Shown in pieces: positions 23,635 to 36,291 of a DNA stretch of 64,000 bases. The translations under genes were made by a program, and so were the position numbers. The notes beneath the pieces were generated by a model. It had not been told where the DNA came from. It saw only the letters and a program-made list of their open reading frames with translations, and ran no database searches. The stretch comes from Ascochyta rabiei (taxonomy: Eukaryota; Ascomycota; Dothideomycetes; Pleosporales; Didymellaceae): NCBI RefSeq assembly GCF_004011695.2, contig NC_082405.1, forward strand, positions 744,001-808,000, in the 5' to 3' direction. Numbering within the stretch: position 1 is the first letter of the stretch; each line of letters begins with the position of its first letter.

Positions 23635-23674
23635 CGACTGCGACTGCGACTGCGACTGCGACTGCGACTGCGAC
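23635..23674. repeat. CGACTG hexamer tandem repeat
   Basis: About 6.7 perfect copies of CGACTG just upstream of the chosen start of the disordered protein. Read on the reverse strand in frame it encodes Ser-Gln repeats. Confidence 0.9.
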
Positions 23675-24429
23675 AACAATTAGGCGACGGGCAGCTGTCG
23701 CAGAGTGCGCATGTTTGCACAGGCGGCTGGTGGAGGTGGGCTACCGGCTCATGTCGAGTGTGCTGGAAGAGAAGGGGGGGGGGAAGGGGAGCGGGGAGCG
23801 AGGAGCGAGGAGCGAGGGAGTGCAGGTGAGATTGAGGAAGAGAAAGATGTCTGGGGGTGGGGTGGTGCGCTGCAGGCAGACAGGCAGACAGGCATGCAGG
23901 CATGCAGCGTGCACGCCGTTCGGGCATCGACATGTGCAGCGTCCAAGGAGAGCCGGCCAGCAAAAATTCGAAACGGCCCAGGCGGGCGTGGTGCTAAACA
24001 GGCCCAGCAGCCCAGCAGCCCAGCAGGCCCAGCACAGTACGCAGCTAGCGGCTAGCCTCTCATGCGCTGCGCTGCGCTGCGCTGCGTCTAAACGTCGTTG
24101 GGCGCGCACCGCAGCCTGCTCGACTGTTTGCACGTCACGTTTGGCGGCCGGCCTGCTTGATGCCCATTGCCCGCGACGCCCACCTACTGGCCTGGTGCTC
24201 GCCGGCCGCTCTCGATGCGCCCTCTGTCAGGCCGCTGCCAGCCCCCTGTCACAAGACTGGACTGCCCTCCCCCTTGAGCTCGCCGGTGCGCCGTTGTGAC
24301 GCAGCCTCCATCGAGCTCTGCATATGGCGAGCGCCCTGTTGCTGCCGACAATGCACGGCTGGCTGCGCTTGTGTCGCCGTCGTTGCCTCGCCCAGCATTC
24401 CTCGGGACGGAGCGAGCGTCATCACGGAT

Positions 24430-24482
24430 ACTCGACACGACTCGACATTCCACTCGACACTCGACACTCGACACTCGACACG
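24430..24482. repeat. ACTCGAC heptamer repeat cluster
   Basis: Several direct and slightly varied copies of ACTCGAC/ACTCGACA in a row. Simple-sequence expansion, no gene. Confidence 0.75.
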
Positions 24483-27400
24483 AAATTCCACTCGACTCGC
24501 CAGGCAGCACCTTGCAACGATCAACGTCTTCTGTGCGCGCAAGGATGCCCACTCCTGCCCTACCGGACGGGCCCCTGCCGTTGGGCATCCCATCCCCAGA
24601 TGCGTATTGCGCAAGACACCTCACACACACGTGCATCATGACCGGCGCAAGTGGGCACTGCGCAGAGAGCGCCGTGGGGGACGAGCAGAAGCCGGGACTG
24701 CCCGCCCCTCTCCCTCACCATGCGAGCACCTGTCCACTCCTTCTGCTCGCCGCCCACACTCACCGCTTCGTGCACGCCTCCCATTCATGACCGACCATTT
24801 TACAACCAGCGCCGCAAGAGCTCGGCTAGGTCGGCTAGCTTACACCACAGGCGGCAGCTAGTCCTAACCCGTGGCTAGCCTCGCTGATCCGTGCTCTCCC
24901 TAATCCATCTTTCGTCTTACCTCTTCTCTAGCTTGCACCGCTTCAACAAATCTCCCCACGTTGCACACGGTGAACCATGGCAGGACCACTCGTTCCTAGC
25001 TTCACGGCCTTTGCTCTCCATCCTTCGCAATCCGCCGTCATGGCAGACGCACGAAGCCGTGCACACTATGCGCTCTTCCCTCGGCCTAGCCACGTCAGAG
25101 CGCGTCTACCATGCAGGAACAGCACACAGCCATCAAGCTCGCAACACTTCATTAATGTCGCACCGGCACGGAACATGTCTCCCTTTGCCACCCACGTCTG
25201 TTCCATCGCTCAGCATCGAGGCTGCCTTGACTGCCAAGTGCCGGCCACCTCCCGTCTGCGAAGCATGGCCGTCCAGAACTGCCACCCACTAGCGCACCAC
25301 GTCCGGCTATTGGACCAACGACATCAAGACAGCTGTACCCCGTGTAACCATCTCGCCTCGTTCCGAAAGCTCCCCTCATCACGCGCGCTGACGAAGCCCT
25401 GCATTTCCTACCCCGCTACCACCAAACATTCCGGTGAACAGACGCACAGCATCGTCTTGTTTCATGCCCTTTTTGACAAACCTGGGAATCTGTCCCAAAC
25501 GTTGACAACACCTCAGCAGCACCTCAGCAGCAGCTCTCGGCTTGCATGGACGCGCAATCGCTGATAGACCGTTGCCGTGTCCCAGGCAACCGCTGGCAGA
25601 CTCCGTTCCACGTTGGCCAGATGCAGTGACCATCACTCGGCAAGTACAACACACACGTGTTCCGTTTCTGCTTGATTGAGCTACTCGCATTCCTTTCCAC
25701 TGACACTGCTTACCATTCGGAGATGCCGGCCTCCGTTCGCTTTGCTGCTTGGCCGGCCGTAGATGCAAACCGTGACCCAGCCAGCCCGAGTGAAAGCGTG
25801 CGCCCATGGCCAATGGACCCCCACCATCTCCTCTCCAACACCCATGATTGCAGGTTTCGGTAAAACAACGGCTGCTGCCCTTGGGCCTGAAATCATAGGC
25901 CGCTGCCTTTCCAGCTCAGTGGCGCTTTGGGACGCGTTGCTTTTTGGTTGTGCTGCGCAGCATGCGAAAACCGACTACCAGGTCGCAGAAGGAATGTACG
26001 CACGTCCAAAGGTGGATGTCTTTGCACTGTCACGCATGGCACTCCGTGTTCAGTAACGTGAGTGAGTGTTGCTCGTGATGACGTTGACGGTTGCCAAGTG
26101 CATCCTTGCTCACTTCCGAGTCTACAGTTCGAACTTCGAAAGCTGAGTGGACGTGACCAGTGGCTCACCTCTACATGCCATCCCACTGCTCATCTAGCGA
26201 CTTTGCACCAGAGACATGGCACTGGACTTTCTTGCTTCTTACATCGTGCGGTTTACCTGCAGCTGATTTCACCCATGAGAAGCCGAAGGCACTGTACACT
26301 TGCTTTGCGTCACTGCTCTCTCAGCGCCCAGTCAAGAGACTCTACTCTCTACAGCTACGACGAAGCTAACGTTGTGGATGGTAGGGAATCATCACACCCA
26401 CGTTCGAGCTCCTCGCTCGTAGGCTAGCGTTGACCAAGACTAGCGTGCTCGGCTACGCCCACTCACAAGCACCACCAAAAAGTAAAAACTTGTGGGACGT
26501 CTACCCAAATTGGCCTCGCCTTCAGCCCTTCTCGATTACCCTTGATAACTCCTCCGCATGGGCTTTGTTGACATGTTGGGTAGATTACAGCCGCAGACTA
26601 ACCAGCTTTAACAGCACAAACATTTTCCACCATCCTCGCACTGGGCTCCACCACCACCAGCACGATGAGTCACTGCTCACATTCCTCAGAACATCGAGTC
26701 CTTTGCTGCCCGAAAAGTCCCTGGTTGGGTTCCGAGCGGGCGGTAGACCAGCGTGCTGTTCGCATGGCTGCCCAGCGGGTCCACATTTGGCGTTGGCGTC
26801 AGATTTGCGGTGCATTCAGCCCAATGAGTGACCCACCCGGCGGCTATTTAGGGCTTTCGACGTCTTCAACACCACCTCGTCGGCTTTTGCAAGGGTTGTA
26901 CAAAGAGGAGAAGAGACACTCGTGGCAGTCTTGTATGGACATTGATTCACCCACGGTCATCAGTCGAACAGAGCACACGGCTACGGCTGCGGCCGGGTGT
27001 CGAACGCGCCTCGTGCCGTTCCGTGCTGGATGGTCTCTTACCGAGCGGACTGCGTAATTCGAAACATTCCGGATGGGTGTTGTGTATCATCCGGACCATG
27101 CATTCATTCAACCTGATCCAGCCAGAGGGTCCAATCACGTATCCTGTTAGCCTCCTTCTTCCGTCTAAACGGTACACAGCAAGTTCAGAAATCTATTCCT
27201 TCTCTTCACCAAGCTCGTCAAGAGCCATGTTGCTGCGAATCAACGTTGCAAGATTCAAATAAGTCGTCTTTTCCTAGCCGGCGCACACGCTCGCAGATCG
27301 CAACAACGTAGGTCACATGGTGCTCAAACATGAGTTTGACTCTCCACCAACTCAAGACCCAGCACACACCGTTTCAAACAGCCCACTACACCTCTCGTCT

Positions 27401-27530
27401 CGTCTGAGTCTAAAACGACTCACAGACCCCCTCCCCCACAATTGCCAGCTCACAATATATTCCAACCATCTCCCCGGCTGCTTATCTAATCACCACTCCC
27501 ACTCTCCCACCATCCGAGCGGTCGAGTCAA

Positions 27531-27642
27531 GTCTCCTTGGTGTAGCTGGTTATCACGTGGGTCTCATAGTCTCTCCATACTGTGACTGCTGTCTTCTGCA
27601 GCGGATATCCCAAGGCCGCCAGTTCGAGTCTGGCAGGGGACA
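27531..27642 (+). tRNA. tRNA-Met(CAT), elongator type, with a 38-nt intron
   Basis: The acceptor stem GTCTCCT (27531-27537) pairs with AGGGGAC before discriminator A at 27642, with one G-T wobble. The D arm is GTG-loop-CAC. The anticodon stem TGGGT pairs with TCCCA (T-T at 31-39, as in known elongator Met tRNAs). The anticodon CAT is at 27565-27567, and the T arm is GCCAG-TTCGAGT-CTGGC. An intron at 27569-27606 interrupts the anticodon loop one base after the anticodon, the standard eukaryotic position. Removing it leaves 74 nt. The T-loop TTCGAGT serves as the internal B box. Confidence 0.9.
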
Positions 27643-27646
27643 TGTA

Positions 27647-27661
27647 TTTTTGTCTCTTTTT
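27647..27661 (+). terminator. RNA polymerase III terminator
   Basis: Two T5 runs (27647-27651 and 27657-27661) begin five bases after the tRNA 3' end, as expected for Pol III termination. Confidence 0.7.
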
Positions 27662-27848
27662 CTCGCTGGGGGGTGTGTGTGTGGAGGGAGGTAAGTGGGT
27701 AAACAACGTCTTTCTTTCTCCCCTCTTTGCAAGGAGAAGACTGCTTGCGGTGTTGGTGCGGTGCCTGCTCGATTCTGGGGATGCCTGGGGTTGCGCTTGG
27801 GGCAATTGGGACTTTGTTTCAAAAGACGCTTCTGGTGCTGGGGGTGCT

Positions 27849-27881
27849 GACGTTGACGCTGACGCTGACGCTGACGCTGAC
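27849..27881. repeat. GACGCT hexamer tandem repeat
   Basis: About five copies, the first slightly different (GACGTT). A simple-sequence repeat with no gene context. Confidence 0.8.
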
Positions 27882-28040
27882 TGGATACGGACTACGGATG
27901 ATTTCTCTATGTCTTGCAGGTCTGTTGGCCTATGAGATATGTTTCGTCCTCGGCCATGTCTAAGGCGCTGAATGTCTCCCCAGCGAGATGACAAGTTCTG
28001 CACTTCCAGCTTCTGCCTCGAAGCCCGAATCGCCTTTCCC

Positions 28041-28073
28041 AGAGGGAGAGAGAGAGAGAGAGAGGGAGAGAGG
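28041..28073. repeat. GA-rich microsatellite
   Basis: AG dinucleotides interrupted by GGG. No association with a gene was seen. Confidence 0.8.
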
Positions 28074-29411
28074 GTCGCGGGTTGCCAACTGCGCTTGACG
28101 CTGTGCTTGCATTGTTAAAAACGACAGCCTTAACGTCACTGTGTGGGCTGATATCTGCCCAGCAGGATTCACAGAATACAGACATGCGTTCTGTGCAGTT
28201 TCGTCCTGCTCAGACACAGCCATTGTGTCTCTGGAAGACTTTTGGTTCGGGGAACTCGTGCGGCACCGCTCGCTGTATCTCTCTGCTGTTTTTCTCTTGC
28301 GCTTCTTCAACTCGCTTCACTGCTCCAACTGTCTCTCTCTCACACATGCGGAACATCTGCGTCCAGGTCTCCATGACTTTTGCTTTTCTTCCCACCATCG
28401 TGCTGGATACACGGTGACGTCTTCTTAAAAGCCCGTCTATCACGTCTCCATGTGAGCTTCCGCCTTCTTCCAGAGACCATCCATCGAACACGAAATGGCA
28501 ATTCCTGTAAACTATTTTTTTTTTAAAAAGAGAAAGAAAAAAAAAAAAAAGGAGGAACAGCACACAACGTCTTGAACCGGGGTTGACTGAAACGATGCAA
28601 AGCCCACTGTCTACATGATCTTGAGACGACGGCAGCGACATCATTGCCCAAAACAATGCATCGGCAGAGAGCACACAAAGACTCCCTCCCCTCCCCGCGT
28701 TCGTACAACCTTTCGCCCTACATCGAATTCAAGAACAGAGACCGGCGTGTCTGAGAGCTGCAGCTCGAGCCGTTTCCCCCCGAGCCACCCGCTTGCTTGC
28801 TATCAGCCATCTGCATGTATGATTTCTGTTCGGTTCCGACGCACCGCTAACTACCACCCTAGCCAACACGTCTCCCGGCACCGATTCTCAAACTCGCAAT
28901 GAGGAATATCCCCATCTGCGACCTTTCTCCCTTTTCTAAACTGAGAAAATAAATACACTCTCCCATACATGTGCTCTCACCCCTTCATCCCACCCATCCC
29001 TTTCCACAAAACACGCAGAATCCAAACTCCAGATCCACATAGCCTCCTCATGGCTGTAGCTTCCTTCACACGTGCACCAAGCCCACCCAGCACGACTGCA
29101 CTCTTCCTTCGTTGATTCTGTAATGTTCTACATTGTGGCTGCTCGCATGTGTGCAGCCGTTCCTCTACATGGACGCCATAGCTTCCTCAAATACGTCGCA
29201 GTCTGACTGTTGGTGAAAATAGCTCTCTCAATGTCTGCAATCCACTCATGACAGGATGAACAGATTTCAACTTCGGACTCAGGATATCTCCTTGTATTCA
29301 CTTTGTACAACATACGTCTCGAAATGTAATCAGAAGGTTCATTGAATTGATCGAGTAGTAGAACCTACCCAGCAGACCAGCTGCGACGAAGGTGAAAACT
29401 CAAGACCACGG

Positions 29412-30387
29412 TTATGCGCTGAATGGTTGGGCCGTGCCACGCTTCAGGTCCTCGGCTTTCGCTTCCCACTCTACGATGGCATCATCTTGATTCGGCTCGC
29501 CAATCTTCGACAGCTCTTTCCGACCCCAAAGCTCCTTATGGGTGTATTGTTTGCCATTTGCTGGCGCTAGTCGCTGAACCGACCTCTTCCCTGGCGCTAG
29601 TGTATCGTCCTCGCTCAAATCACTACCACCTGCACGTCCAGGCAGATTGAGGAAGCGACTCCAGGCTTGCTGTGCGCTCTCTAGAGAACCGCTGGCACGA
29701 ATGGTCCGCAGGATGGCTGAGCTATCGATGAGTTCGTTTTGCAGCATGGTGGTTTGCAGCGTCGTAATACTCTCTTGTAAGACGCCAATGGCCTCCGAAA
29801 CTGGCGAGTTCATCTCACGGTGCCAGGCGCGCCCAAGTGAGGTAAGGCTCGTACTCAAATTGGGTATCGACGAGACGTAATCGGTGTACGGCGTTGACAG
29901 ATCTGTGGTGGTGTTCTCGAGGGTAGGTGTACTGGTCGGAAGGGTTGAAGGGAGAGCCATGCTGGAACTCAAAGGAAGCGTTGGCGTCCAAGCCGACGGT
30001 AGAGTGGTATTGACACTCGGGTCAGTCGCGTTGGTAACATTCATGGAATCGAGCCAGGCGGTCTGTATGCGTGTCAGTAATGATAATGATGCATGTATGG
30101 GATATTCATACCTTATTTGTGTCAATCTGAAACTTTGACTGCAGAATCGTACTTGTGACGTTATTGATGAGATTTGCAGTGCCCATTTGACTGCTGTCGC
30201 CGAACAGGCCCCAGCCTCGGTTAGGATTGTTCAGATCGCCGATAGTGTTCGCTGCCGCATTTATGACGACCCTCAGATCGACCAGGTCCTGGACTGCTGG
30301 CGTCGCCATAACCGCAGGCGCGAGGATGATACCGGTGACAAGCATGGCTCTGAGGGCTGAGCTGACCTGAATTTGTACGTTGAGCAT
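29412..30387 (-). CDS. Putative secreted or cell-surface protein, unknown function
   Basis: Exons 30387-30112 and 30062-29412 (reverse) join in phase 0 and give 308 residues. The N-terminus MLNVQIQVSSALRAMLVTGI with the following ILAPAVMATPA resembles a secretory signal peptide: a hydrophobic core ending in small residues. Downstream are several N-glycosylation sequons (NVT, NAT, NTT, NLS) in a Ser/Thr/Pro-rich middle part, then a helical segment (SEAIGVLQESITTLQTTML) and a charged C-terminus. There is no GPI-like hydrophobic tail and few cysteines, so it is not a typical small cysteine-rich effector. I do not recognise a family. Secretion is inferred from the N-terminus. Confidence 0.6.
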
Positions 30388-30713
30388 GCTGGTGCTGACC
30401 GACGACAGGCAGGCGAGTCGTCAGGTCGGGAAGAGAGGAATGTCAAGGCGGAGATGGGAAAAAGCGATGCTGGTCGCTAGGTATGTCGTAGGTAAAGGTG
30501 TTGGTGGGTGATGTGGGAAGGTGAGAGAGTTGAAACCACAACAAGAGGCTTCTGATCATGTGGTTAGCGCTCTTGAGAGACAGGCAGCGACAACGTGGTT
30601 GACCTGGGTGCTTGCTTTGGCTTGTGCGGCGTGGCTTCCAACTTGACTGGTTTGTGCGTTTATCCTAGCCAGAGGCAGTGACAATCTAACGATGTCTCAT
30701 TTTGGAAGCTGCC
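30388..30713. other. Intergenic region between two reverse-strand genes
   Basis: Promoter side of the putative secreted protein gene and 3' side of the next gene. Nothing else was seen. Confidence 0.4.
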
Positions 30714-32402
30714 TCAGTCACCTCTTGCAGCAGCTTGAGCCTTTTCATATGCCCGCCACCACAGTCCTATGTTGGTGGCCACAAGCAGGTCCATCATTTT
30801 CAAGCCCTCGTCTTCCAGGATAATCTTGCCCAGCTTGGCTTGCTTCCCACCGAAGCCACCTCCCGCAAACTCTTGGCCCAAAGACAAATCCATACGGTCC
30901 AATGAGCTCCTTGCATCATCTACATTATCATCGCGGTTCACCGACACCGATGAGTTGTTGCGACTGTGTCGTCCTCGCTTAAAGAACGACGATCTTTTCG
31001 AAGATTCTTCTTTAGGTGACGGTGCTTTGTTGGCACTTGGCAGGTTGAACCGCATTTCGCTCACGGTTGCAGCAGCAGGTGGTCCACCCTGTAGACCAGG
31101 AATAATATGTCGACACTGTACGAGTTTTAGTTGAGTGCGTTAGTGTTGAATCCAAGCCAACCGACGTACCTTCAGCGAGCCACCGCTCGCTCCAGTAATA
31201 AACTCACAGCGTCCATTCCAGGGGCTCGTGAAGACATATCCTCGAAAACTCGACTGCCGCTCGGAAACTTGAAGTGTACCGTATGCCTGGTCTTCTCGTG
31301 TCAGAAACGATGGCGAGGGTAAGGGTTGATCCGCAGATGATCTGTCATCGTAGTTGCTCCTTGAAGTGGGCCGACTAGAGTTGTAGTCATGTGAACCGTT
31401 TTTGCGGTGTCCAAAGCCCCCACCATGTTGCAAGCCCTCCATCCATAAGCGACGGCGGAAAACGTTATCGTCCTTCGATGAAGTTTCTAGGTGGTGGTCC
31501 ATACTTGAGCGCGGCGGAGCATTTGATGTTTGGTGGGACCGAATGGATAAATCGCTGGCACGCGCAGGCAAAGAGGGTCTCTGCTCGTAGTCGGAGTGAA
31601 GGAACTTGGAATACCCAGGATTCGATATTGCGATATACAACGGAGCACCTGGTTTCCGTCTTGTGGCGGATTCGGCCAATCCTGCAGATGAGACCTCGGT
31701 GATAGTAGGATCGTCGATTCGAGCAACGTTCCATTGAGCGCCAGATGCCGGATCTCGTCGAATGAGAGTAAGTGATATACCGGTGGGACAGGTGTTGACG
31801 TCCGGTCTCGGTTGAAATGTCGAAGTATCGTTCTCTGTCTCCGACCGACTCGAATCATAGGATCGACGTGGCTCGTACCCAGGAGTCAGCATTCCTGGTC
31901 TTTGAGCATAATGGCCCGCGCTGACGTTTTGTCTGCTCTCAAAGTTCGGGATAGGAGTCAGGGTTCCAGGTACAGGTTTACGCGACGGTGCAGCTGTTGG
32001 CGTATTTGCAACAGCCTTGCGCTGGATTACCGGCGTAGAAAGTCGATTTGCGGCATTTGGTCGGGTTTCTGAAGAATTCGAGTACTCATAATCTGGAAGG
32101 CCTATGAGGTTGACATCTTGAGGGTGTTCGACGTGAACAAAATAAAGAGAGCTTTGAATGTCTTCTGCTGTGACCACCTTTTCGCGGGGTTTCATGGGCG
32201 AAAGAAAAACATCTACGAGAACGTTAGACCTACATCACCTACGCATCACAGCAGTCGTACCTTTGCTGCCTGGCACACGAGCGATGTAGAGTATTAATGG
32301 CTCGTGCTTCACATGTGTGGGGTTTCTTGGATATGCTGGTGGATTAGATGCGAGTGCTGTGAGTGATGAGAGAGATTTGGCTTCAACAGCCATCGACGAC
32401 AT
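30714..32402 (-). CDS. Conserved fungal protein of unknown function
   Basis: Exons 32402-32261, 32212-31170 and 31115-30714 (reverse) join in frame to 528 residues. The first exon gives a folded-looking N-terminus: HEPLILYIARVPGSK continues over the junction as DVFLSPMKPREKVV, followed by VTAEDIQSSLYFVHVEHPQD. The middle is Ser/Arg/Pro-rich and disordered. Islands around FRRRLWMEGLQ, FRGYVFTSPWNGRCEFITG and a C-terminal LGKIILEDEGLKMMDLLVATNIGLWWRAYEKA look structured. I believe homologues are widespread in filamentous ascomycetes, but no function is known to me. A kinase- or membrane-associated adaptor role would be speculation. The splice model is well supported because all three exon phases match. 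Confidence 0.75.
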
Positions 32403-32935
32403 TTGAGCGAAAGACTATAGCAGCGGAGCAGCCGGAACGATAGGGTGTTGGTCTTGGGACGACAGGCGCTACAGAAGACAAGGCAGCGTTAGCTCGCAGA
32501 TCATATATGAGGCAACACAGTTGAGGTTGTGCTTGCGTTTGCTCTGGGTGGCTGTGCATGCGCCTCCAGGTTTATCGCGACCAGCAAATGTGCTTGCAAC
32601 GCGTGTAGCAAGGTACAAGCGGTCTGAGTCAGTCAGCCAAGAATACTATTAAAGTGTAAACGAAGCTGATGCCAGTTCACGAGCGCTGATGCGCCCGCTT
32701 GGGCTGGCAGGAGGTTGGGGTCGCGCCTGGTCATTGGTCCGTGCGAAGGCGGTGACGAGGAAGGAACGACTTTATTTTCTATAGCGCCAAATCGAAAAGT
32801 CGTATCGCCAAGATTTCGCATTTTACCCTGCACACGACCTCGTTGCCGCAACTTCACACGCCGACGTCACGGCTCGCTGAATAAACCTCACTCTCTCTCA
32901 AACACGAACACGTGCAACTTGCTTACTGTGTCACT
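32403..32935. promoter_or_regulatory. Divergent promoter region (unknown gene / SURF6)
   Basis: 533 bp between two outward-facing start codons. A pyrimidine-rich CACTCTCTCTCAAACACG tract lies just upstream of the SURF6 ATG. No other element is clear. Confidence 0.4.
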
Positions 32936-34613
32936 ATGCCTGACGACCTTGAGGTATGCTGCAGAAAGGCGCCCCCGCACCATTCTTGCCGCTAACTGAG
33001 AGCTCTAGTCGCGCTTGAAAAGCCATGCCCGGGCCTTCGAAGGATTGATGTCGCTGATCCCAGCCAAGGAGTACTACGGAAAGGACGAGAGTATTACAAG
33101 TGTACGCATCACCGCGCTAGTGGCACCAGCTTTTCGCTGACATGCTGTGCAGACACAATGGCAAAAGAAGAAGAAGCAGACCACCGAGGAGCGCCAGGCC
33201 GCCAAGCGAGCGAAGCTGGATCCCGCATCACATAAGACTGCCCAGGATGTACTGGACGAGAACGCACGCAAGCGCAAGCGCGAATTGGAAGGTGAAGCTG
33301 AGGACGATGCCGTGTCTGAGGCGCCTTCTTCAGATCTTGATATGGACATTGTAAAGGAGACGCCACTTGAGGGGATAAAGAAAGCCAAGAAGCAGAAGAC
33401 GAAGAAGGATGCTGAGGCGGAGCCTGCAGAGGTCGTCAGAGAAGGCCGGACATTGACAAAGGCTGAGATCAAGGCTGAAAAGAAGAAGGAGAAGAAGAAG
33501 GAGAAGCAAACACAAAAGAAGAACAAGGAGGAGGCGAGGAAGGCGTCGCAGGCCGAGTTCAAGGAAGGTCTCACTGCACCGAAGGAGACCAAGAAGCCTA
33601 AAGAGGTTGATGTCGACGAAGAGGAAGACGACGAGTCTGATGGTCTTGAGGACTCAGAGGACCGTGTTGAGGCTCTGGATGTCAGTGGCCTTGTCGATGC
33701 CGAAGAGGGTCAGTCCACCGCTCCCACCAGTACTGCAAATTCCAATACCTCTACAGCAGCGTCCGACGCCTCATCTTCGACCTCCCCAGAAGAAGCACCT
33801 TCAAAGAACGCAAAGAAAGAGAAGAAGCCCCTACAGATCGATGAGAAGAGCCAGGAGGAATTCAGAACACGACTGAACGCCAAACTCGAGGCAATGCGGG
33901 CTGCGCGCAAGGCCGACGGCCCTGATGGACGACCTGCAAAGAACCGAGCCGAGCTCATTGAAGCCCGACGAAAGAAGGAAGCCGCTCGCCAGGCGGCAAA
34001 GAAGGCTGGTCGCCAGGAAGCCAAGGAGGACGAAGCTCGCCAGAAAGCAGAGGAGCAGCTCGCACGGATAAGAGGCGGATCCGGCTCACCCTCGATCTTC
34101 CCCGCACGATCCCCAGAACACGAGCGCAGCTTCAACTTCGGCAAAGTCGCCTGGGAAGACGGGCAGGAGCTTGAAGGTGGCCTCTCTAAATTCCTCGAGT
34201 CCCGCAAAAAGAAGGGCAAATCCGACACCAAGACTGCACTCGAAGCCGCCCAGAAGAAGCAGGCTCGCATCAACAGCTACGACGAGGAGAAGCGCAAAGA
34301 CATCCAGGAAAAGGACCTCTGGCTCAACGCGAAGAAGCGCGCGCAGGGCGAGAAGGTCTTTGATGACGTCAATCTGCTCAAGAAGAGTCTGAAGCGCCAG
34401 CAGAAGCAAAAGGACAAGAGCAAACAGGAGTGGAAAGAGCGCCTTACAAATGTCACCGAGGGCAAGGAGAAGCGACAGAAGAAGCGTGAGGAGAACCTCA
34501 AGGCGAGGAGAGATAGCAAGGGCGTCAAGGGCAAGAAGAAGGGTGCGCCCAAGAAGGGGGGCAAGAAGCCCGCAAAGCGACCTGGGTTTGAGGGAACATT
34601 CAAGGGGAAATAG
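32936..34613 (+). CDS. RRP14: Nucleolar ribosome-biogenesis protein SURF6/Rrp14
   Basis: Exons 32936-32953 (only six codons), 33009-33101 and 33153-34613 give 523 residues. The N-terminal SRLKSHARAFEGLMSLIPAKEYYG matches the conserved start of the Rrp14 family. Then follow a Lys/Glu-rich linker and the SURF6 domain in the C-terminal half (EEFRTRLNAKLEAMRAARKA, FGKVAWEDG, KARINSYDEEKR-type coiled coils, WKERLTNVTEGKEKRQKKREENLKARRD). The extreme C-terminus is a Lys/Gly-rich tail. In yeast Rrp14 is a nucleolar protein needed for 60S and 40S subunit assembly and cell polarity. The short first exon is supported by a good GTATGC donor and conserved protein sequence across the junction. Confidence 0.9.
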
Positions 34614-35075
34614 ACGTGTAGATGAGATTCAGGACGCATATATGAAGGGGGAAACAATGTGTAGGATGGCTTTGCTGGAAGAGGAAAAGGACTGTCTTGG
34701 GCTGGAGCATCGCATTGCGACATGGCACAAAATCTGGGAGGGCATTTTGGCGTTTGATATCCCATACAGTGGCTGGCATTGTCTGGGCGTCAGGAGTATG
34801 TACAGCGTTGAATACTATGACGTCTTTCGAGGACATACAACCCTCTTTCGTTGCCCCTGCCGCTCTTCTCACACCCTCATCGACTGAACAGCTCACTGGA
34901 CAGTTTGGAGAATGGCAGATTGAGTACTTGGTTGAACTTGGAATTTGAGTTTTACTACTCTTGTACAGTCACAGTACAATCACAAAGGAAACCAGCCGCT
35001 GATTTGGACACGGCCGCTCTCCTACTATATACAGACCTGAGCACCGTTCTCCCTCTTTCGCTGTCTGCTCATTCG
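34614..35075. other. Convergent intergenic region
   Basis: 3' regions of SURF6 and NDUFS8. No gene is supported. Confidence 0.45.
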
Positions 35076-35886
<811 letters not shown>

Positions 35887-36291
35887 CGTGGGCGCGGTGG
35901 GCGTGGGTGGGCGGCGTTGGGAGATGTAGAGCTGGGCAGACAATTGTGAGGTCGCGAGCTTGATGATGACCGAGACTCAAAGGTGTTCACGCTCGCTGTG
36001 ATTGGCCGACTGCGGGCGAGGCGGCGTCGACGAGGCGGCGTCAACGATGCGGAGAGAGGCAAATCTGGGGGTGGCAGCGTGGTGTGGAAGGATTTGACGC
36101 ACTTGCTTAGCTGATTTAGAGTTTCGACAGGTCGCTCTCTCCGAGTTCGCCCTGTCCTTGCCGTGTGTTGTTCAGACTCCCCCCAGGTCACGTGCATGAC
36201 GGAAGCTTTCTTTGCAGTCGTCTAGCAGCATCATCAACGACTACCTCCCACCCTGACCCATCGCCCCTCGACACGCGCCCACCCGCCCAAC
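35887..36291. promoter_or_regulatory. Bidirectional promoter between two complex I genes
   Basis: 405 bp separate the ATGs of NDUFS8 (reverse) and mitochondrial ACP (forward). The shared position suggests coordinate expression. No specific factor site is claimed. Confidence 0.5.

Larger units (their letters stand above)
23512..27530. other. Four-kilobase gene-free, GC-rich region
   Basis: No domain-bearing or spliceable frame was found on either strand. Many open frames exist but look like by-products of GC-rich sequence (for example 24977-25564, His/Ser/Pro-rich without a recognisable pattern). Tandem repeats occur at 23635-23674, about 24063-24086 and 24430-24482. The region lies upstream of the disordered protein gene and may hold its promoter, a long 5' leader or a non-coding transcript. 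Confidence 0.5.
27643..29411. other. Repeat-bearing intergenic region after the tRNA
   Basis: It contains a GACGCT hexamer repeat (27849-27881), a GA-rich microsatellite (28041-28073) and A/T homopolymers near 28516-28551. Open frames at 27727-27963 and 28210-28674 are repeat-driven or lack support. Confidence 0.5.

Noticed and set aside
23635..23674. Hexamer repeat considered as a CRISPR-like array
   Set aside because: Units are perfectly adjacent with no spacers; it is a simple microsatellite in a eukaryotic genome.
24977..25564. 195-codon forward open frame with ATG in the gene desert
   Set aside because: Composition is His/Ser/Pro-rich with no recognisable pattern, no splice partners and many overlapping frames of similar length; typical of chance frames in GC-rich DNA.
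29412..30387. Putative secreted protein considered as a small cysteine-rich effector
   Set aside because: It is 308 residues long, poor in cysteine and glycosylation-rich; the sequence gives no support for an effector or toxin role.
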